From Rhodobacteraceae bacterium XHP0102 (GTDB lineage Bacteria > Pseudomonadota > Alphaproteobacteria > Rhodobacterales > Rhodobacteraceae): a stretch of 64,000 nucleotides of DNA. The stretch spans positions 992,001 through 1,056,000 of the forward strand of contig JAOWLD010000001.1 of the NCBI GenBank assembly GCA_025751475.1, read 5' to 3'. The notes beneath the pieces were generated by a model that saw only the letters and a program-made list of their open reading frames with translations, was not told the DNA's origin and did not search any database. Position 1 is the stretch's first letter. The number at the start of each line of letters is the position of its first letter. Both the position numbers and the translations under genes were made by a program. Positions 25,807-39,000 of this stretch are shown piece by piece.

Positions 25807-26987
25807 ACCGCTTCAAGTGCCCGCGCTATGTCATCTTTCAGCTGGTTGATATCTTCGATCCCAACCGAAAGACGGAAGAACCCCTCGCTGATCCCCAACG
25901 CGGCGCGGCCCTCTGGCGTCAGGGCGCGGTGACTGCTTGAGGCGGGGTGACTGAGCGAGCAGGCCACATCACCCAAGGTGGGGGCAAAGGCAATATCAGG
26001 GGCCGCTTCGACAAAGCGATTTGCGGCAGCGCGCCCGCCCGCAATCTCGAAAGACAGCATATTGCCCCCCTGCCCTGCGAACAGCGCCAGTGCGCGGTTG
26101 TGATCTGGGTGGTCTGGCCGTGTCGGATAAAGGACACGCGTGACCTTGGGGTGACTGGCCAGATAATCGGCCAAGGCGGTGGCGTTTTCTTGCGCACGCG
26201 CGTAGCGCAGATCGAAGGTAAAGAGCCCGCGTTCGGCAAGCCAACATTCATAGGGCGCTGGCGTCATGCCCGTTGTCACCGCGAAATCATAGATCGCCTT
26301 ACGCTGCGCGGGGTCTTTTGCCGCGACATAGCCCAAGGTCACATCCGCATGACCCGCCAAAAGCTTGGTCACTGAATGCACGATGATATCCGCCCCTTGG
26401 GCATAGGATTTCAGCATCGCAGGCGTGGTGAATGTGTTGTCCAGCACCATAACCACCCCATGCGCGCGGCAGATTTCGGCAATACCCGCCATATCCGCCA
26501 CCCGTAGGGTGGGGTTTGACAGGGCCTCGACCAGAACCAGTTTGGTGTTTGGTTGGATCGCGCGCGCAAGGGTTTGCGCATCGGTGGGATCAAATTTCCC
26601 CGTTTCAATCCCAAGCCGAGGCAAATCTTCGGCCATCAGACGCAGGCTGCGGCCGTAGAGCTGATCTGCGCCGATCATATGATCGCCCGCTTTCAACAGC
26701 CCCAAAAGCACGGCGGTGATCGCGGCCATGCCTGAGCCAGTGATCATGCCGCCTTCGGCCCCTTCGAGCGCGTCAATGCGCGCCGCCAATGCGGCGGCGT
26801 TGGGATGGCCCTCGCGCGCATATGTATACCCTTTTAGCGCGCCGCTATATTGCGCATCCAATTGATCGGGGCTGCCTGCGGCATAGACCACGGATTGATG
26901 CAAAGGCGTCACCACAGGGCGCGCGACACCGATATCCATCGCTTGGCGGCGGATGATCTGGCTGGTTGTTTTTGGGTCTTGTGTCAT
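25803..26987 (-). CDS. Cys/Met metabolism PLP-dependent enzyme (trans-sulfuration family)
   Basis: This is a 394-residue fold-type I PLP enzyme. The family signatures are [27 protein letters not shown] near the N terminus, [21 protein letters not shown], and the PLP lysine in [17 protein letters not shown]-terminal [13 protein letters not shown] and [18 protein letters not shown] complete the pattern. Members include cystathionine gamma-synthase, cystathionine lyases, O-acylhomoserine sulfhydrylase and methionine gamma-lyase, and the reaction here cannot be assigned safely. Its ATG overlaps the proA stop, placing it at the end of the proB-proA unit. Confidence 0.88.
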   Translation of the reverse strand: MTQDPKTTSQIIRRQAMDIGVARPVVTPLHQSVVYAAGSPDQLDAQYSGALKGYTYAREGHPNAAALAARIDALEGAEGGMITGSGMAAITAVLLGLLKAGDHMIGADQLYGRSLRLMAEDLPRLGIETGKFDPTDAQTLARAIQPNTKLVLVEALSNPTLRVADMAGIAEICRAHGVVMVLDNTFTTPAMLKSYAQGADIIVHSVTKLLAGHADVTLGYVAAKDPAQRKAIYDFAVTTGMTPAPYECWLAERGLFTFDLRYARAQENATALADYLASHPKVTRVLYPTRPDHPDHNRALALFAGQGGNMLSFEIAGGRAAANRFVEAAPDIAFAPTLGDVACSLSHPASSSHRALTPEGRAALGISEGFFRLSVGIEDINQLKDDIARALEAV

Positions 26988-28243
26988 GATCGCACCGCTC
27001 CGTTACCTGTTACAACATATTTGAATGAGGTCAGCTGCTCTGCCCCGACTGGACCGCGCGCGTGCATCTTGCCTGTGGCGATGCCAATTTCCGCGCCCAT
27101 GCCAAATTCGCCGCCATCGGCAAATTGTGTGGAGGCGTTGACCATCACAATCGCACTGTCCACATGGGCGGTGAATTGCGCGGCGGCGGCTGTATCCTCG
27201 GTGATAATGGCATCTGTATGCCCCGACCCGAATTGAGCGATATGCGCCATTGCGGCATCAATATCGGCCACGGGTTTAGTCGCCATGATCATATCCAGAA
27301 ATTCCTTGCCAAAATCATCTGGCGTGGCCGTTACCGTGCCTGTGATATGATCCAAGGGTGGGCTTGCGCGCATCTCGACCCCTGCGGCGATCAGCGCCTC
27401 TAGGATGGGTTTGCCATGGCTTTCGATGACATCGGCATGGATCAACAAACATTCCGCCGCGCCACAAATGCCCGTGCGCCGCGTCTTGGCGTTGAGGACC
27501 ACGCGGATGGCTTTCTCCAGATCGGCGGATTTGTCGATGTAGATGTGACAAATCCCCTCCAAATGGGCAAAAACGGGCACGCGTGCCTCTGATTGCACCA
27601 GACCGACCAAGGCCTTGCCACCGCGCGGCACGATCACGTCAATCTGGCCTTGTGCATTGAGCATGGCGGAGACCGCCGCACGGTCGCGGGTGGGCACCAG
27701 TTGCACCGCCGTATCAGGCAAGCCTGCCGTTTTGATCCCTGCGGCCATCGCCTCCTGCAAGGCTGCGGAGGAATGAAAACTTTCCGATCCGCCGCGCAAA
27801 ATCACCGCGTTTCCCGATTTCAGGCACAGCGCCGCAGCATCGGCCGTCACGTTGGGGCGGCTTTCATAGATCACCCCAATCACGCCTAGCGGTGTGCGCA
27901 CCCGTGCGATATGCAAGCCATTTGGACGATCCCATTCGGCCATGGTTGCGCCAATCGGGTCGGGCTGTTCGGCAATTGCGCGCACGCCCGCCACAATATC
28001 CCCCAAGCGATCCCGCGTCAGGGTCAGGCGATCCATCATCGCATCGCTCAAGCCCTTGTTGCGACCATAGGCGAGGTCTTTTTCATTGGCCGCCAGAATG
28101 GTGTCCTGCGCTGCCGTAATATGATCCGCCGCCGCGAGCAGGGCTGCGCGTTTTTGCGCCGCTGTCGCGGTGGCCAGAACCTGTGCGGCGGATTTCGCCT
28201 GCGCATAAAGCGCGGTCATCATTGCATCAATCGCCTCAGACAT
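26984..28243 (-). CDS. proA: Glutamate-5-semialdehyde dehydrogenase
   Basis: ProA reduces gamma-glutamyl phosphate to glutamate-5-semialdehyde with NADPH in proline synthesis. The 419-residue protein has [26 protein letters not shown] and [29 protein letters not shown]. The catalytic Cys is in [12 protein letters not shown], and [13 protein letters not shown] lies toward the C terminus. The start MSEAIDAMM at 28241-28243 has a GA-rich ribosome site. An ATG eight codons upstream overlaps the end of proB. It follows the usual proB-proA order. Confidence 0.96.
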   Translation of the reverse strand: MSEAIDAMMTALYAQAKSAAQVLATATAAQKRAALLAAADHITAAQDTILAANEKDLAYGRNKGLSDAMMDRLTLTRDRLGDIVAGVRAIAEQPDPIGATMAEWDRPNGLHIARVRTPLGVIGVIYESRPNVTADAAALCLKSGNAVILRGGSESFHSSAALQEAMAAGIKTAGLPDTAVQLVPTRDRAAVSAMLNAQGQIDVIVPRGGKALVGLVQSEARVPVFAHLEGICHIYIDKSADLEKAIRVVLNAKTRRTGICGAAECLLIHADVIESHGKPILEALIAAGVEMRASPPLDHITGTVTATPDDFGKEFLDMIMATKPVADIDAAMAHIAQFGSGHTDAIITEDTAAAAQFTAHVDSAIVMVNASTQFADGGEFGMGAEIGIATGKMHARGPVGAEQLTSFKYVVTGNGAVRS

Positions 28244-28260
28244 CAGATGCCCCCCTTCCC

Positions 28261-30488
<2,228 letters not shown>

Positions 30489-30496
30489 TTAACGCT

Positions 30497-31036
30497 TTAG
30501 CCGAGCTTTTTCAAATAGGTCCAAGTCGGAACCGCCGCACGGCGGGCCACGGAATAGCTTTCGGCATCGCCAAGATATTCAAACCCCGCATTGACCAAGA
30601 CCCGCGCAGAGCTGGGATTGTCCTGAAACACACTTGCGAAAATGGTTTCATTGGCCAAAGGGTTGGCCGCGATCATCGCCCGCACAACCTCGGAGGCAAT
30701 GCCTGTGTTCCACATCGTGGGGGCAACCCAATAGCGGATTTCCGATTGTGCGCGATCCATCTGATGCAATTCAATAATGCCGACCAATTCCGCCCCGCCC
30801 GAAGGGCTGGCGTCAATCGCCCAAACCACATCGGCGCTGTCCCCCACGGTGGCACGATCAATCAAGGCCTCCACCGCACCAGGTGGCAATGGATGGGCCA
30901 TATTCGGCGTCATTTCGGCCAAACGTTTGTCGGATGCATAAAGCGCAATCAGCCCGCTATCGGCCTTGTGTAGGGGCCGCAGGCAAAAACGCTCCGTCTC
31001 GATGATGGGCTGCCGTGTTACGGTGGCTTGCTTCAT
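30497..31036 (-). CDS. GNAT-family N-acetyltransferase (RimJ/RimL type)
   Basis: This is a 179-residue acetyltransferase-3 domain protein. It starts with IIETERFCLRPLHKADSGLIALYASD and has EIRYWVAPTMWNTGIASEVVRAMIA, where the acetyl-CoA loop normally sits, and VFQDNPSSARVLVNAGFEYLGDA. RimJ/RimL-like enzymes acetylate protein N termini or small amines, and the substrate is unknown. It sits between rpmA and obgE, a conserved place for it in Rhodobacterales, and follows the rpmA terminator, so it may need read-through or its own promoter. Confidence 0.88.
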   Translation of the reverse strand: MKQATVTRQPIIETERFCLRPLHKADSGLIALYASDKRLAEMTPNMAHPLPPGAVEALIDRATVGDSADVVWAIDASPSGGAELVGIIELHQMDRAQSEIRYWVAPTMWNTGIASEVVRAMIAANPLANETIFASVFQDNPSSARVLVNAGFEYLGDAESYSVARRAAVPTWTYLKKLG

Positions 31037-31073
31037 TTCAATACCTGACCCTCACATTCTGCGAGGCACAAAG

Positions 31074-31102
31074 AAAAAAGGGCCGGCTTCAACGCCGACC
31101 CC
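31074..31102 (-). terminator. Intrinsic terminator after rpmA
   Basis: On the minus strand GGG-CGGC and GCCG-CCC arms (one mismatched pair) are followed by six T. It lies 30 bases after the rpmA stop. Confidence 0.75.
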
Positions 31103-31131
31103 ATTTCGATTTTTACGCGAAAGGCGTGGCG

Positions 31132-31401
31132 TCACTCAGCCGCGTCAGCCGCCGGCAACACGGAAATAAATGTGCGGCCCTTGAAACCTTTGCGGAAGCT
31201 GACATTCCCTTCGGAGGTCGCAAAGATCGTGTGATCCTTGCCAATGCCAACACCTTCACCGGGCCACCATTTTGTGCCGCGCTGACGGCAGATGATGTTA
31301 CCTGGAATGACGGCTTCGCCACCGAATTTCTTAATGCCAAGGCGGCGACCTGCACTGTCGCGACCATTGCGGGACGAGCCACCTGCTTTTTTATGTGCCA
31401 T
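31132..31401 (-). CDS. rpmA: 50S ribosomal protein L27
   Basis: This is an 89-residue protein with the canonical start [18 protein letters not shown], then [29 protein letters not shown] and [12 protein letters not shown]. The N terminus reaches the peptidyl-transferase centre. It lies 12 bases after rplU, the near-universal rplU-rpmA pair. Confidence 0.98.
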   Translation of the reverse strand: MAHKKAGGSSRNGRDSAGRRLGIKKFGGEAVIPGNIICRQRGTKWWPGEGVGIGKDHTIFATSEGNVSFRKGFKGRTFISVLPAADAAE

Positions 31402-31413
31402 GTGTCTCTCTCC

Positions 31414-32049
31414 TTATGCCTTGTCCGCTTTCGCGGCTTTGGGTTTCGCTGCAGCCTTCTTTGGGGCTGCGGCTTTCTTTTCGGCGGCATCCTTTTTGGG
31501 TGCTGCTTTCTTGGCAGGGGCCTTTTTCGGCGCCTCAGCCTTCACGTCATCGGTCTTTGCGGCTGCGGGCTTCTTCGCGGCTGCCTTCGCGGGCTTCTCG
31601 GCCGCGCCTGCCTTCTTTGGCGCTGCTGCTTTCTTCGCGGCGGCTTTTGCGGGGGCCGCAGCCACCAAGGCCGCCATTTCAGCCGCGGAAACAGAACCCG
31701 CGCCAACGGCCGCTTTTACGCCTGATTTATCCGCGCCAGAGGCGAGGATCTCGGTCACGCGCAACAGGGTCAATTGCTGGCGATGGCCCTTTGTGCGCTT
31801 CGAGCTGTGCTTACGGCGGCGCTTGACAAAGTGGATCAGCTTTTCGCCTTTGATCTGGTCGATCACAGTGGCCTGAACGGCAGCACCAGACACAAGCGGC
31901 GCGCCAAGCACGGGCTTGTCGCCACCGACCATCAGAACTTCGTTAAATTGAACGGTTTCACCCGCTGCAGCCGCCAGTTTTTCAACGCGCAGAACGTCAC
32001 CCGCCTGCACCTTATACTGTTTGCCGCCTGTCTTGAGGACCGCGAACAT
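31414..32049 (-). CDS. rplU: 50S ribosomal protein L21 with long Ala/Lys/Pro-rich tail
   Basis: The first about 105 residues are ordinary L21: [25 protein letters not shown], then the basic [28 protein letters not shown]. The protein then continues for over 100 residues with a low-complexity tail of repeated KKAAAPKK / AKAAAK units, histone-H1-like in composition, to a total of 211 residues. Such tails are known on L21 of some alphaproteobacteria. Their role is not established. Strong stops do not interrupt it and the frame is clean. Confidence 0.96.
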   Translation of the reverse strand: MFAVLKTGGKQYKVQAGDVLRVEKLAAAAGETVQFNEVLMVGGDKPVLGAPLVSGAAVQATVIDQIKGEKLIHFVKRRRKHSSKRTKGHRQQLTLLRVTEILASGADKSGVKAAVGAGSVSAAEMAALVAAAPAKAAAKKAAAPKKAGAAEKPAKAAAKKPAAAKTDDVKAEAPKKAPAKKAAPKKDAAEKKAAAPKKAAAKPKAAKADKA

Positions 32050-32122
32050 GGGTCTTTCCTTTCCATAACCGCGCCGTGTGGCCCCCCGGTTTTGGGGTGT
32101 TCATGCAAGGAATGTGCCTTGC

Positions 32123-32173
32123 GCCTCTGGCTGCGCACCCTTCGGTGAGGGCGTTCATCACAATAACCAGAGC
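32123..32173 (-). promoter_or_regulatory. Structured 5' leader of rplU
   Basis: CTCTGG and CCAGAG arms (32125-32130 with 32167-32172) enclose a smaller stem in the L21 mRNA leader. A second small hairpin (AAGG/CCTT, 32107-32120) lies closer to the gene. Ribosomal-protein leaders often bind the protein product. Here this is only a possibility. Confidence 0.35.
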
Positions 32174-32207
32174 CGCCCGAGTCACCTCGCGCGGCCTGTG
32201 AAGGGGC

Positions 32208-32235
32208 GTATGCCCTAAGGGTGTCTTCCTGTCAA
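32208..32235 (-). promoter_or_regulatory. Candidate rplU promoter
   Basis: A perfect TTGACA (-35) lies at 32230-32235, with a weak -10-like CATACG about 17 bases on. It is placed before the structured leader, about 180 bases upstream of the rplU start. Confidence 0.4.
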
Positions 32236-32347
32236 GGCGAGGGGCACCTGAAAATAAGGGCTGCAAAAATTTTGCCACAGCCCCCCAACGCCCCCTTGCG
32301 CCCCCTGCCGCCTGCCGCTATGCCCCCACCACCCTGACCCAAAGCGC

Positions 32348-32437
32348 GGAGAGGTGCCGGAGTGGTCGAACGGGGCGGTCTCGAAAACCGTTGTGGGTGC
32401 AAGCCCACCCAGGGTTCGAATCCCTGTCTCTCCGCCA
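32348..32437 (+). tRNA. tRNA-Ser(CGA)
   Basis: This is a 90-base class II tRNA with acceptor stem GGAGAGG paired to TCTCTCC (one G-T pair) and encoded CCA. The anticodon loop is CTCGAAA with anticodon CGA, reading UCG. A long variable arm (GTGGGTGC...GCCCACCC) is typical of serine tRNA, and the T loop GTTCGAATC follows. It lies 110 bases upstream of typA. Confidence 0.96.
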
Positions 32438-32546
32438 GTTTGGCTCTATCCCCGTTTATTCTTTGCGCACATTTGCGTCTGGCTTTTGTCGGGCTTTGTC
32501 GTTAAGGGGCTGCCAAACTCTCCCCCCTTGCGGACAAGGAATTCCG

Positions 32547-34364
32547 ATGGAACTGCGTAATATCGCGATTATCGCCCATGTTGACCATGGCAAAACAACC
32601 CTTGTTGATGAGCTGCTCAAGCAATCGGGCGCCTTCCGCGAGAACCAAGCCGTGGCCGAGCGCGCGATGGACAGCAATGATCTGGAGCGCGAGCGCGGGA
32701 TCACCATTTTGGCGAAGGCCACAAGCGTGGAATGGAATGGCGCGCGGATCAATATCGTGGACACCCCAGGTCACGCCGATTTCGGCGGCGAGGTCGAGCG
32801 GATCCTGAGCATGGTCGATGGTGTGGTTTTATTGGTGGATGCCGCAGAGGGGCCAATGCCACAGACGAAATTCGTCACCTCCAAGGCGCTTGCGCTTGGC
32901 CTGCGCCCTATTGTGGTGCTCAACAAGGTGGATAAGCCAGATGCGGAGCCTGATCGCGCCTTGAACGAATGTTTTGATCTTTTCGCCTCGCTTGGCGCAA
33001 GTGACGAGCAGCTTGATTTCCCGCATCTTTATGCCTCGGGGCGCTCTGGTTGGGCGGATACATCGCTGGACGGGCCGCGTAAGGATTTGACGGCGCTTTT
33101 TGAATTGGTGATGCGGCACGTCCCTGCCCCGCGCCAGATTGCAGAACGCGGCGCGCCATTTCGGATGTTGGCCACCACGCTTGGCTCTGATCCCTTCATC
33201 GGGCGGATTTTGACGGGCCGTGTCGAAAGCGGCACGCTCAAGCCAAATGAAACCGTCAAGGCGTTGTCGCGCGATGGCACCCAGATCGAAAGCTTTCGGG
33301 TGAGCAAGATCTTGGCCTTTCGCGGCTTGGGGCAGCAGCCCATTGATGTGGCCGAGGCGGGGGATATTGTGACGCTTGCGGGTATGACCAAGGCCACGGT
33401 GGCCGATACCATCTGCGCGCCCCAAGTGACCGAGGCGATCCCCGCGCAACCAATCGATCCGCCCACCATTACCGTCACCTTTGGGATCAACGACAGTCCC
33501 CTTGCAGGGCGCGAAGGCAAAAAGGTGCAAAGCCGCGTGATCCGTGAGCGCCTGATGAAAGAGGCGGAGTCGAATGTGGCCATCAAAATCACCGACACGC
33601 CCGGCGGCGAGGCCTTCGAGGTTGCGGGGCGCGGCGAATTGCAGATGGGGGTCTTGATTGAGAATATGCGCCGAGAGGGGTTTGAGCTGTCGATCTCGCG
33701 CCCACAGGTTCTGTTCCGCGAGGAAGGTGGCCAGCGCCTAGAACCCATCGAAGAAGTGACAGTCGATGTGGATGACGAATATGCAGGGGCGGTGATTGAA
33801 AAAATCACAGGGCCGCGCAAAGGCGATCTGGTGGAGATGAAGCAGAACGGCGGCAAGACCCGCATCGTGGCCCATGTGCCATCGCGTGGCTTGATTGGCT
33901 ATCACGGTGAATTCTTGACCGACACGCGCGGCACGGGCGTGCTCAATCGGGTGTTCCACGAATGGGCTCCCCACAAAGGGCCAATTGCGGGCCGCCGTGC
34001 GGGGGTTCTGATCTCGATGGAAGATGGGGAGGCCGTGGCCTATGCCCTGTGGAACCTTGAAGAGCGCGGCCGTATGTTCATCGGCCCGCAGGAAAAGGTC
34101 TATCAAGGCATGATCATTGGCGAGCATAGCCGCGACAATGATTTGGAAGTAAACCCGCTCAAGGGCAAGAAATTGACAAACGTGCGGGCCTCAGGCTCAG
34201 ATGAGGCGGTGCGCCTGACCCCGCATATCCAATTTAGCCTCGAGGAGGCCATCGCCTATGTGGATGATGATGAATTGGTGGAGGTCACGCCAAACTCGAT
34301 CCGCTTGCGCAAACGATACCTTGACCCCCACGAGCGCAAACGCCAGTCGCGCGCGGCAAGCTGA
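32547..34364 (+). CDS. typA: Translational GTPase TypA/BipA
   Basis: This is a ribosome-binding GTPase that assists 50S assembly and stress adaptation. The 605-residue protein begins [18 protein letters not shown] (G1) and has [28 protein letters not shown] and [11 protein letters not shown]-like domains II and III-V follow, with the BipA-specific C-terminal part ([30 protein letters not shown]). The ATG at 32547 has AAGGA seven bases before it. The longer in-frame extension covers the tRNA gene and is not coding. Confidence 0.97.
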   Translation: MELRNIAIIAHVDHGKTTLVDELLKQSGAFRENQAVAERAMDSNDLERERGITILAKATSVEWNGARINIVDTPGHADFGGEVERILSMVDGVVLLVDAAEGPMPQTKFVTSKALALGLRPIVVLNKVDKPDAEPDRALNECFDLFASLGASDEQLDFPHLYASGRSGWADTSLDGPRKDLTALFELVMRHVPAPRQIAERGAPFRMLATTLGSDPFIGRILTGRVESGTLKPNETVKALSRDGTQIESFRVSKILAFRGLGQQPIDVAEAGDIVTLAGMTKATVADTICAPQVTEAIPAQPIDPPTITVTFGINDSPLAGREGKKVQSRVIRERLMKEAESNVAIKITDTPGGEAFEVAGRGELQMGVLIENMRREGFELSISRPQVLFREEGGQRLEPIEEVTVDVDDEYAGAVIEKITGPRKGDLVEMKQNGGKTRIVAHVPSRGLIGYHGEFLTDTRGTGVLNRVFHEWAPHKGPIAGRRAGVLISMEDGEAVAYALWNLEERGRMFIGPQEKVYQGMIIGEHSRDNDLEVNPLKGKKLTNVRASGSDEAVRLTPHIQFSLEEAIAYVDDDELVEVTPNSIRLRKRYLDPHERKRQSRAAS

Positions 34365-34371
34365 TATAGAA

Positions 34372-34397
34372 AAAAGCCCGCCATTTTGGCGGGCTTT
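34372..34397. terminator. Bidirectional intrinsic terminator between typA and cysE
   Basis: AAAAGCCCGCC and GGCGGGCTTTT flank a 4-base loop between the convergent genes. T runs are present on both strands. Confidence 0.85.
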
Positions 34398-34400
34398 TCC

Positions 34401-35216
34401 TTAGTCACTTTTGCCCTTCGGCAGCAATTGGTCCATACTGATCGAGGGTTGTGCGCACCCCGCCTCGCCCACCACCTTGGCGGGCACGCCTGCGACCGTG
34501 GTGCAATCGGGCACCTCATGCAGAACAACAGAACCCGCCGCGATGCGCGAGCAATGTCCGACACGGATATTGCCCAAAACCTTGGCGCCTGCGCCAATCA
34601 ACACACCATCGCCGATCTTTGGATGACGATCTTCTTCCTCTTTGCCCGTGCCGCCCAAGGTCACCGAATGCAGCATCGAGACATTATCGCCGACCACGGC
34701 CGTCTCGCCGATCACGATGGAATGCGCATGGTCGATCATGATCCCCTGCCCGATCCGCGCGTTGGGATGAATGTCGACACCAAACAATTCCGAGGTGCGC
34801 ATTTGAATGAAATAGGCAAAATCGCGGCGTCCCTGATGCCACAACCAATGGGCCAAACGATAGGCCTGCACCGCTTGGAACCCTTTGAAATAGAGCAGCG
34901 GTTGGATGAAACGATGGCAGGCGGGGTCACGATCCGTCACCGCGACAATATCCGCGCGTGCCGCTGCGCCAAGATTGGCATCGCTGCGATAGGCTTCATC
35001 CGCGATTTCGCGCAATATCTGTTCGCTCATCTCGCTAGACGCAAGTTTCTGCGCAATCCGATGGGCTAAGGCCGCCTCAAGGGATTTGTGATGCAATACG
35101 CAGCCATGGATCAATCCGCCCAGCAACGGCTCCGCTGCAATTGCTGATTCCGCCTCGCGCAAAATACGATCCCATACGGGATCAAATTTGGATGGTTTTG
35201 GATGTGTTTGGGCCAT
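34401..35216 (-). CDS. cysE: Serine O-acetyltransferase
   Basis: CysE makes O-acetylserine from serine and acetyl-CoA, the first step of cysteine synthesis. The 271-residue protein has an N-terminal helical domain (FDPVWDRILREAESA, RCADPACHRF-like DRDPACHRFIQPLLYFKGFQA, YRLAHWLW). A left-handed beta-helix of hexapeptide repeats follows (VDIHPNARIGQGIMIDHA, IVIGETAVVGDNVSMLHSVTLGG, HPKIGDGVLIGAGAKVLGNIRVG). The start at 35214-35216 has AGGA immediately upstream. It lies downstream of the GTA cluster on the same strand with a 90-base gap. Confidence 0.96.
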   Translation of the reverse strand: MAQTHPKPSKFDPVWDRILREAESAIAAEPLLGGLIHGCVLHHKSLEAALAHRIAQKLASSEMSEQILREIADEAYRSDANLGAAARADIVAVTDRDPACHRFIQPLLYFKGFQAVQAYRLAHWLWHQGRRDFAYFIQMRTSELFGVDIHPNARIGQGIMIDHAHSIVIGETAVVGDNVSMLHSVTLGGTGKEEEDRHPKIGDGVLIGAGAKVLGNIRVGHCSRIAAGSVVLHEVPDCTTVAGVPAKVVGEAGCAQPSISMDQLLPKGKSD

Positions 35217-35305
35217 ATCCTGCCTCCCTCGCGCCGTATTTAAGCTGGCTACATAGCAGGTATAGCACGTTTGAAAACCCAATGCTGTCGCAAAATCGCG
35301 CGCCT

Positions 35306-36016
35306 CTACACGGGATCAGGCAGGGTTAATTCGATGAAATGGGCAACCAAACGCAGGCTGCCGCCAGAAAACACGCCGCCAGTCGCGGTTAAAACCAAGG
35401 GGGTTGCCGCCCAATATACAAATGGGGTCTGCGGACCATTGAGCCATGAATTCTCCTGCAGGGACAGGCCTGTGCCAAAGCGTTGGGGATCATCGGGGGC
35501 ACCGATGGCCCATGATGTCAGACTGCCTGTGATGGTCGATGTCACGCGCCCCGTTACGCCCAGGCCGATACTGCGTTCGGGAAAAAGCGCCTCCGTGGTT
35601 ATAGTGCTGCCTGCACTCACCGTAAGGTCCAAGCTGTTTGAGCGAATATCCACCCCGCCGCCAAAGGCGGCGGTGCTGGCCTGCGCTGCGCGCCAATTTG
35701 TGCCATCGAAAACCAAACGCGCGCCTGTTGGGATCAGATAGGCCTGCCACCCCGTTGCAGGTGTGAGGAAATCCCACCCGCCGTTCGTGAAAAGGGCAAG
35801 CTTGCCTGCGGCATTGGCAAAGCCTTCGGCGGGGGTCGCCCCAATCGCATAAACGGCGCCCTCGATGGGGGCCAGCGGGGGGGGTATTGTATCAATTCCG
35901 CTTAGACGCAGTTGCACCACCCCGTCCAAACGCGTGAGCGCCTCGTTCACGGTGACGTGTTTTTGCGCCTGTGCCGCACTCAGAAAAGGCAGGCCAAGAT
36001 TGGGGCTAGATGTCAT
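35306..36016 (-). CDS. DUF2793 protein at the end of the GTA cluster
   Basis: This is a 236-residue protein starting with the DUF2793 signature: TSSPNLGLPFLSAAQAQKHVTVNEALTRLDGVVQLRL, then a beta-rich part with EGAVYAIGATP and WQAYLIPTGARLVFDG. Its C-terminal half, rich in Ser, Thr and Gly, has no motif I know. It overlaps the end of the megatron gene by 11 bases, so it is translated with the GTA tail genes. A role at the tail tip or in receptor binding is an inference. DUF2793 proteins also occur in prophages. Confidence 0.82.
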   Translation of the reverse strand: MTSSPNLGLPFLSAAQAQKHVTVNEALTRLDGVVQLRLSGIDTIPPPLAPIEGAVYAIGATPAEGFANAAGKLALFTNGGWDFLTPATGWQAYLIPTGARLVFDGTNWRAAQASTAAFGGGVDIRSNSLDLTVSAGSTITTEALFPERSIGLGVTGRVTSTITGSLTSWAIGAPDDPQRFGTGLSLQENSWLNGPQTPFVYWAATPLVLTATGGVFSGGSLRLVAHFIELTLPDPV

Positions 36017-39000
36017 GGATCAATTTCCTCGCAAATGGCCCCGCCCCGAAACTGTCGGAGATTTGGGCAACTTCGATTTCAAAAGGCGGCGCGACCACAT
36101 CCGCACCTTCATAGCGATATGTTGGGCTGCTTAACGTCACATCCCGCAGGATCACCCCATTTTGACGGATGCGCAGGTGGTATTGCTCCTGTGTCTCGCC
36201 CAAGGGAACCTCGGCACCTTGCCAATTGTCGCCGTCTATGCGGGTGCGGCGGATGAAGCCAATATCCCACCCACCCGCGGACCAAACGGCACGCAAATGT
36301 GCAGGCGCATAAGGGCGCAACCCCTCCCCCGCGAACCCAAGGCTGCGCGTGACAAAACTTGGGTCATCAAAATTGCGCGCTGCAGGCCCAATCCGATAAT
36401 CGCGCTGTAAGCCACGCGCCGTAAGCGGCAAATCAATCTGCGACAGGGCTGGCGTGATCAGGGCGACATAGCTGCCAATGGGCCATAGCGCGGGCATAAT
36501 GCCATCACTGCCCGCCTGGCCGCGCAGACGCATCGACAAGTCCCAAAGATTTGGCGCGATCAAATTAGCCTGTTCAAATTGAAACAGCTGCCAATTTGCG
36601 CCATCCCCTGACCCGATTGCGGCCAGATTGCCACCATTAAGCAACGCGATCCGATCCAGAGAAGACAGCGCCCCCGATGTAAAGCGCACGCGCAGCGGGT
36701 CCCCACGATCCCACACACCACTTTGCGCAAATGGCAGCGGGGTCTCGGTTTTGCCCAAGATCAAGGGTTGATCCAAAACGGTATCAAGCCTGACATTGCC
36801 CGCAGAACCGCCCTCGCTGGAATAGACCGCCACCCGATTGGGCCAAGGCGTTGCCACCGCCCCCACATAGGGCGCCACGGGATTCTCATCCCCGCGCAAC
36901 AAGGGCAAATCAAGGAACAGCGGCATCACAGGCATAGGCGGCACAGTGCCCACAAAGCGCAGCGGTCCTTCCGCCTCCTCGACAATGCCGCGCAAGGTCA
37001 AATCAACGCGCAGCGCCTCGATTTGCAATGTGCCACGATCCTCGACCCGCTCAATGCGCCATGTCTCGCCCTGCTCGTCAGCAATGACATCGCCTGCCCC
37101 AAGATCACGCTGTGACGGCGGCAGTGCAAATTCTAAGCGATCCTGACTGACCCGCGCCTCAGCCAACCAGCGCTGTGCAATCGCACGCGCCTGCCCGCGC
37201 CGAAGGGCGAGGGAAAGCCGCGCTTGCTTGAGCGCGTTTGGATCAGATTGCGCGAAACGCGACTCAATCAAGGCAGGCTCATAGGCCATTTCTGGCTCGC
37301 TGAATCCCAGTTGCACGCGCCCTAATTGCCCAACCTGTGCATCACGGATGCGCGTCAGACCGCCCTGATCCTGCTCTAGGGCGGTTTTTGCCTCACGAAT
37401 ATGGGCCTTCGCGCGCAAGGGCAGCCCCGCAAAACGCAAGGCACCTTCACGCTCAAAGGCGGTGATCCCAAAGGCCTGCATCAAATCCTGCAATTGGCCC
37501 CTCGCGCTGTCTTGCTCGAGGCTGATATGCCCAGAAACCACGTCATAAAGGCGGCTGACATCGACATCTCGCAGACCTGCACGGGCGCAAATTTCGGCCA
37601 CTACTGCCGAAAGTGGCTGTGCCGCAGCCCGCCCCGACACCCAGTGGCCGCGCGCGTAATTTTCACCATCCGACCATGTTTCATCGCGTTGCGGAAAGGC
37701 AGGATAAGGTCGCGTGTCCCATGCCCAGATATGGCTGTAGCGCATATCAATCATCGGCCCATCATAGACCTCGGAGACAGGGTTTTTCGCAGGGTCTAAC
37801 CAATAACCGAACCATGCGCGCAGAAACTGCATCTGCATCGCATCATCGCGCGCACCGTTTGAATAATAGGGAACCGCGTTCTCGCTCGATTTCGGATCAA
37901 GGAACACGTTGGGCTGATTGGCCCCTTTGTCGACTGCGGGGCAGCCAATTTCTGTCATCCAAATCGGCTTACTTTCGGGGATCCACGCGGTTTGCGCCGC
38001 TTCTGACACCAGCGCGATTTCTGATACCTCGATGACACCCGCATCGCCACCTGCACGATTATCACATATATTCAATTGGTTGGTGATCGTTGTTGCAGTG
38101 AATATCAAAACCACGCGCTGCCAGTCAGGTCCAAGGGTATAGCTTTCCTTCACCGCGCCATCATTCAGGCTTAATGCCCCCTGAACGGTCACAGCCGTGC
38201 CGCTGCGCATCAATGCCTCGAAGCGGTAAACCTGATCCACAACCAGGTCACGGTCCAAATAGACACGACCCGCTATGCCAAGGGTGATCCGCGCCACTGC
38301 ACGCCCAGATGGGTTGAACCCAACGCGATCCTCAACTGTCGCGTTTTGCGCAACCGTGGCGTCATTGATATCGCCACGAAGGTCCAACGCGTTACCTTCC
38401 ACCCCGTCAATGCGATCAAAATGGGGATTTCGCCACCAATTGCGCAGATCCTTATACCGAAAAACCCAAGGCTTGTCCGAAAGGCCATCTGTAATCGGCG
38501 TGCGATTTTGCGCATCACGGTCAGCGGCACTGGCATAGAACCACTCATACCCCTCACCACCCTCGATATTGGATTGCAGATATGCGATGTTCTTTTCGCT
38601 GTCATAGCTCTGCGCATCCAGATGATCCGCCCCCTCGCGCCAATCCGCCAAGGGCATATAATTATCAATCCCCACGTAATCGAGCGCGGAATCAGACCAG
38701 AGCGGATCAAGGTGGAAAAACACATCGCCCGTGCCATCTTGGGGCTGGTGGCCAAAATACTCGCTCCAATCCGCAGAATAGCCCAGTTTTGCCTCAGGTA
38801 GAATCTGACGCACCTCCGATAACAGCGCACGCAACTGCGCCACGGCAGGAAAGCCAACCCTATCGCGCAAACTGGTCAGGCCACGCATTTCCGAGCCAAT
38901 AGAAAACCCCTCAACCCCCCCCGCCGCCGCACAGATCGCCGCGTTATGCAGGATGAATCGGCGATAGCTCCATTCATTAGGTCCGCTGTACGACACATGA

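Noticed and set aside
32348-32437. tRNA-Ser gene as an integration site for a mobile element
   Set aside because: I found no direct repeat of its 3' end, integrase or atypical base composition nearby. Housekeeping genes flank it on both sides.
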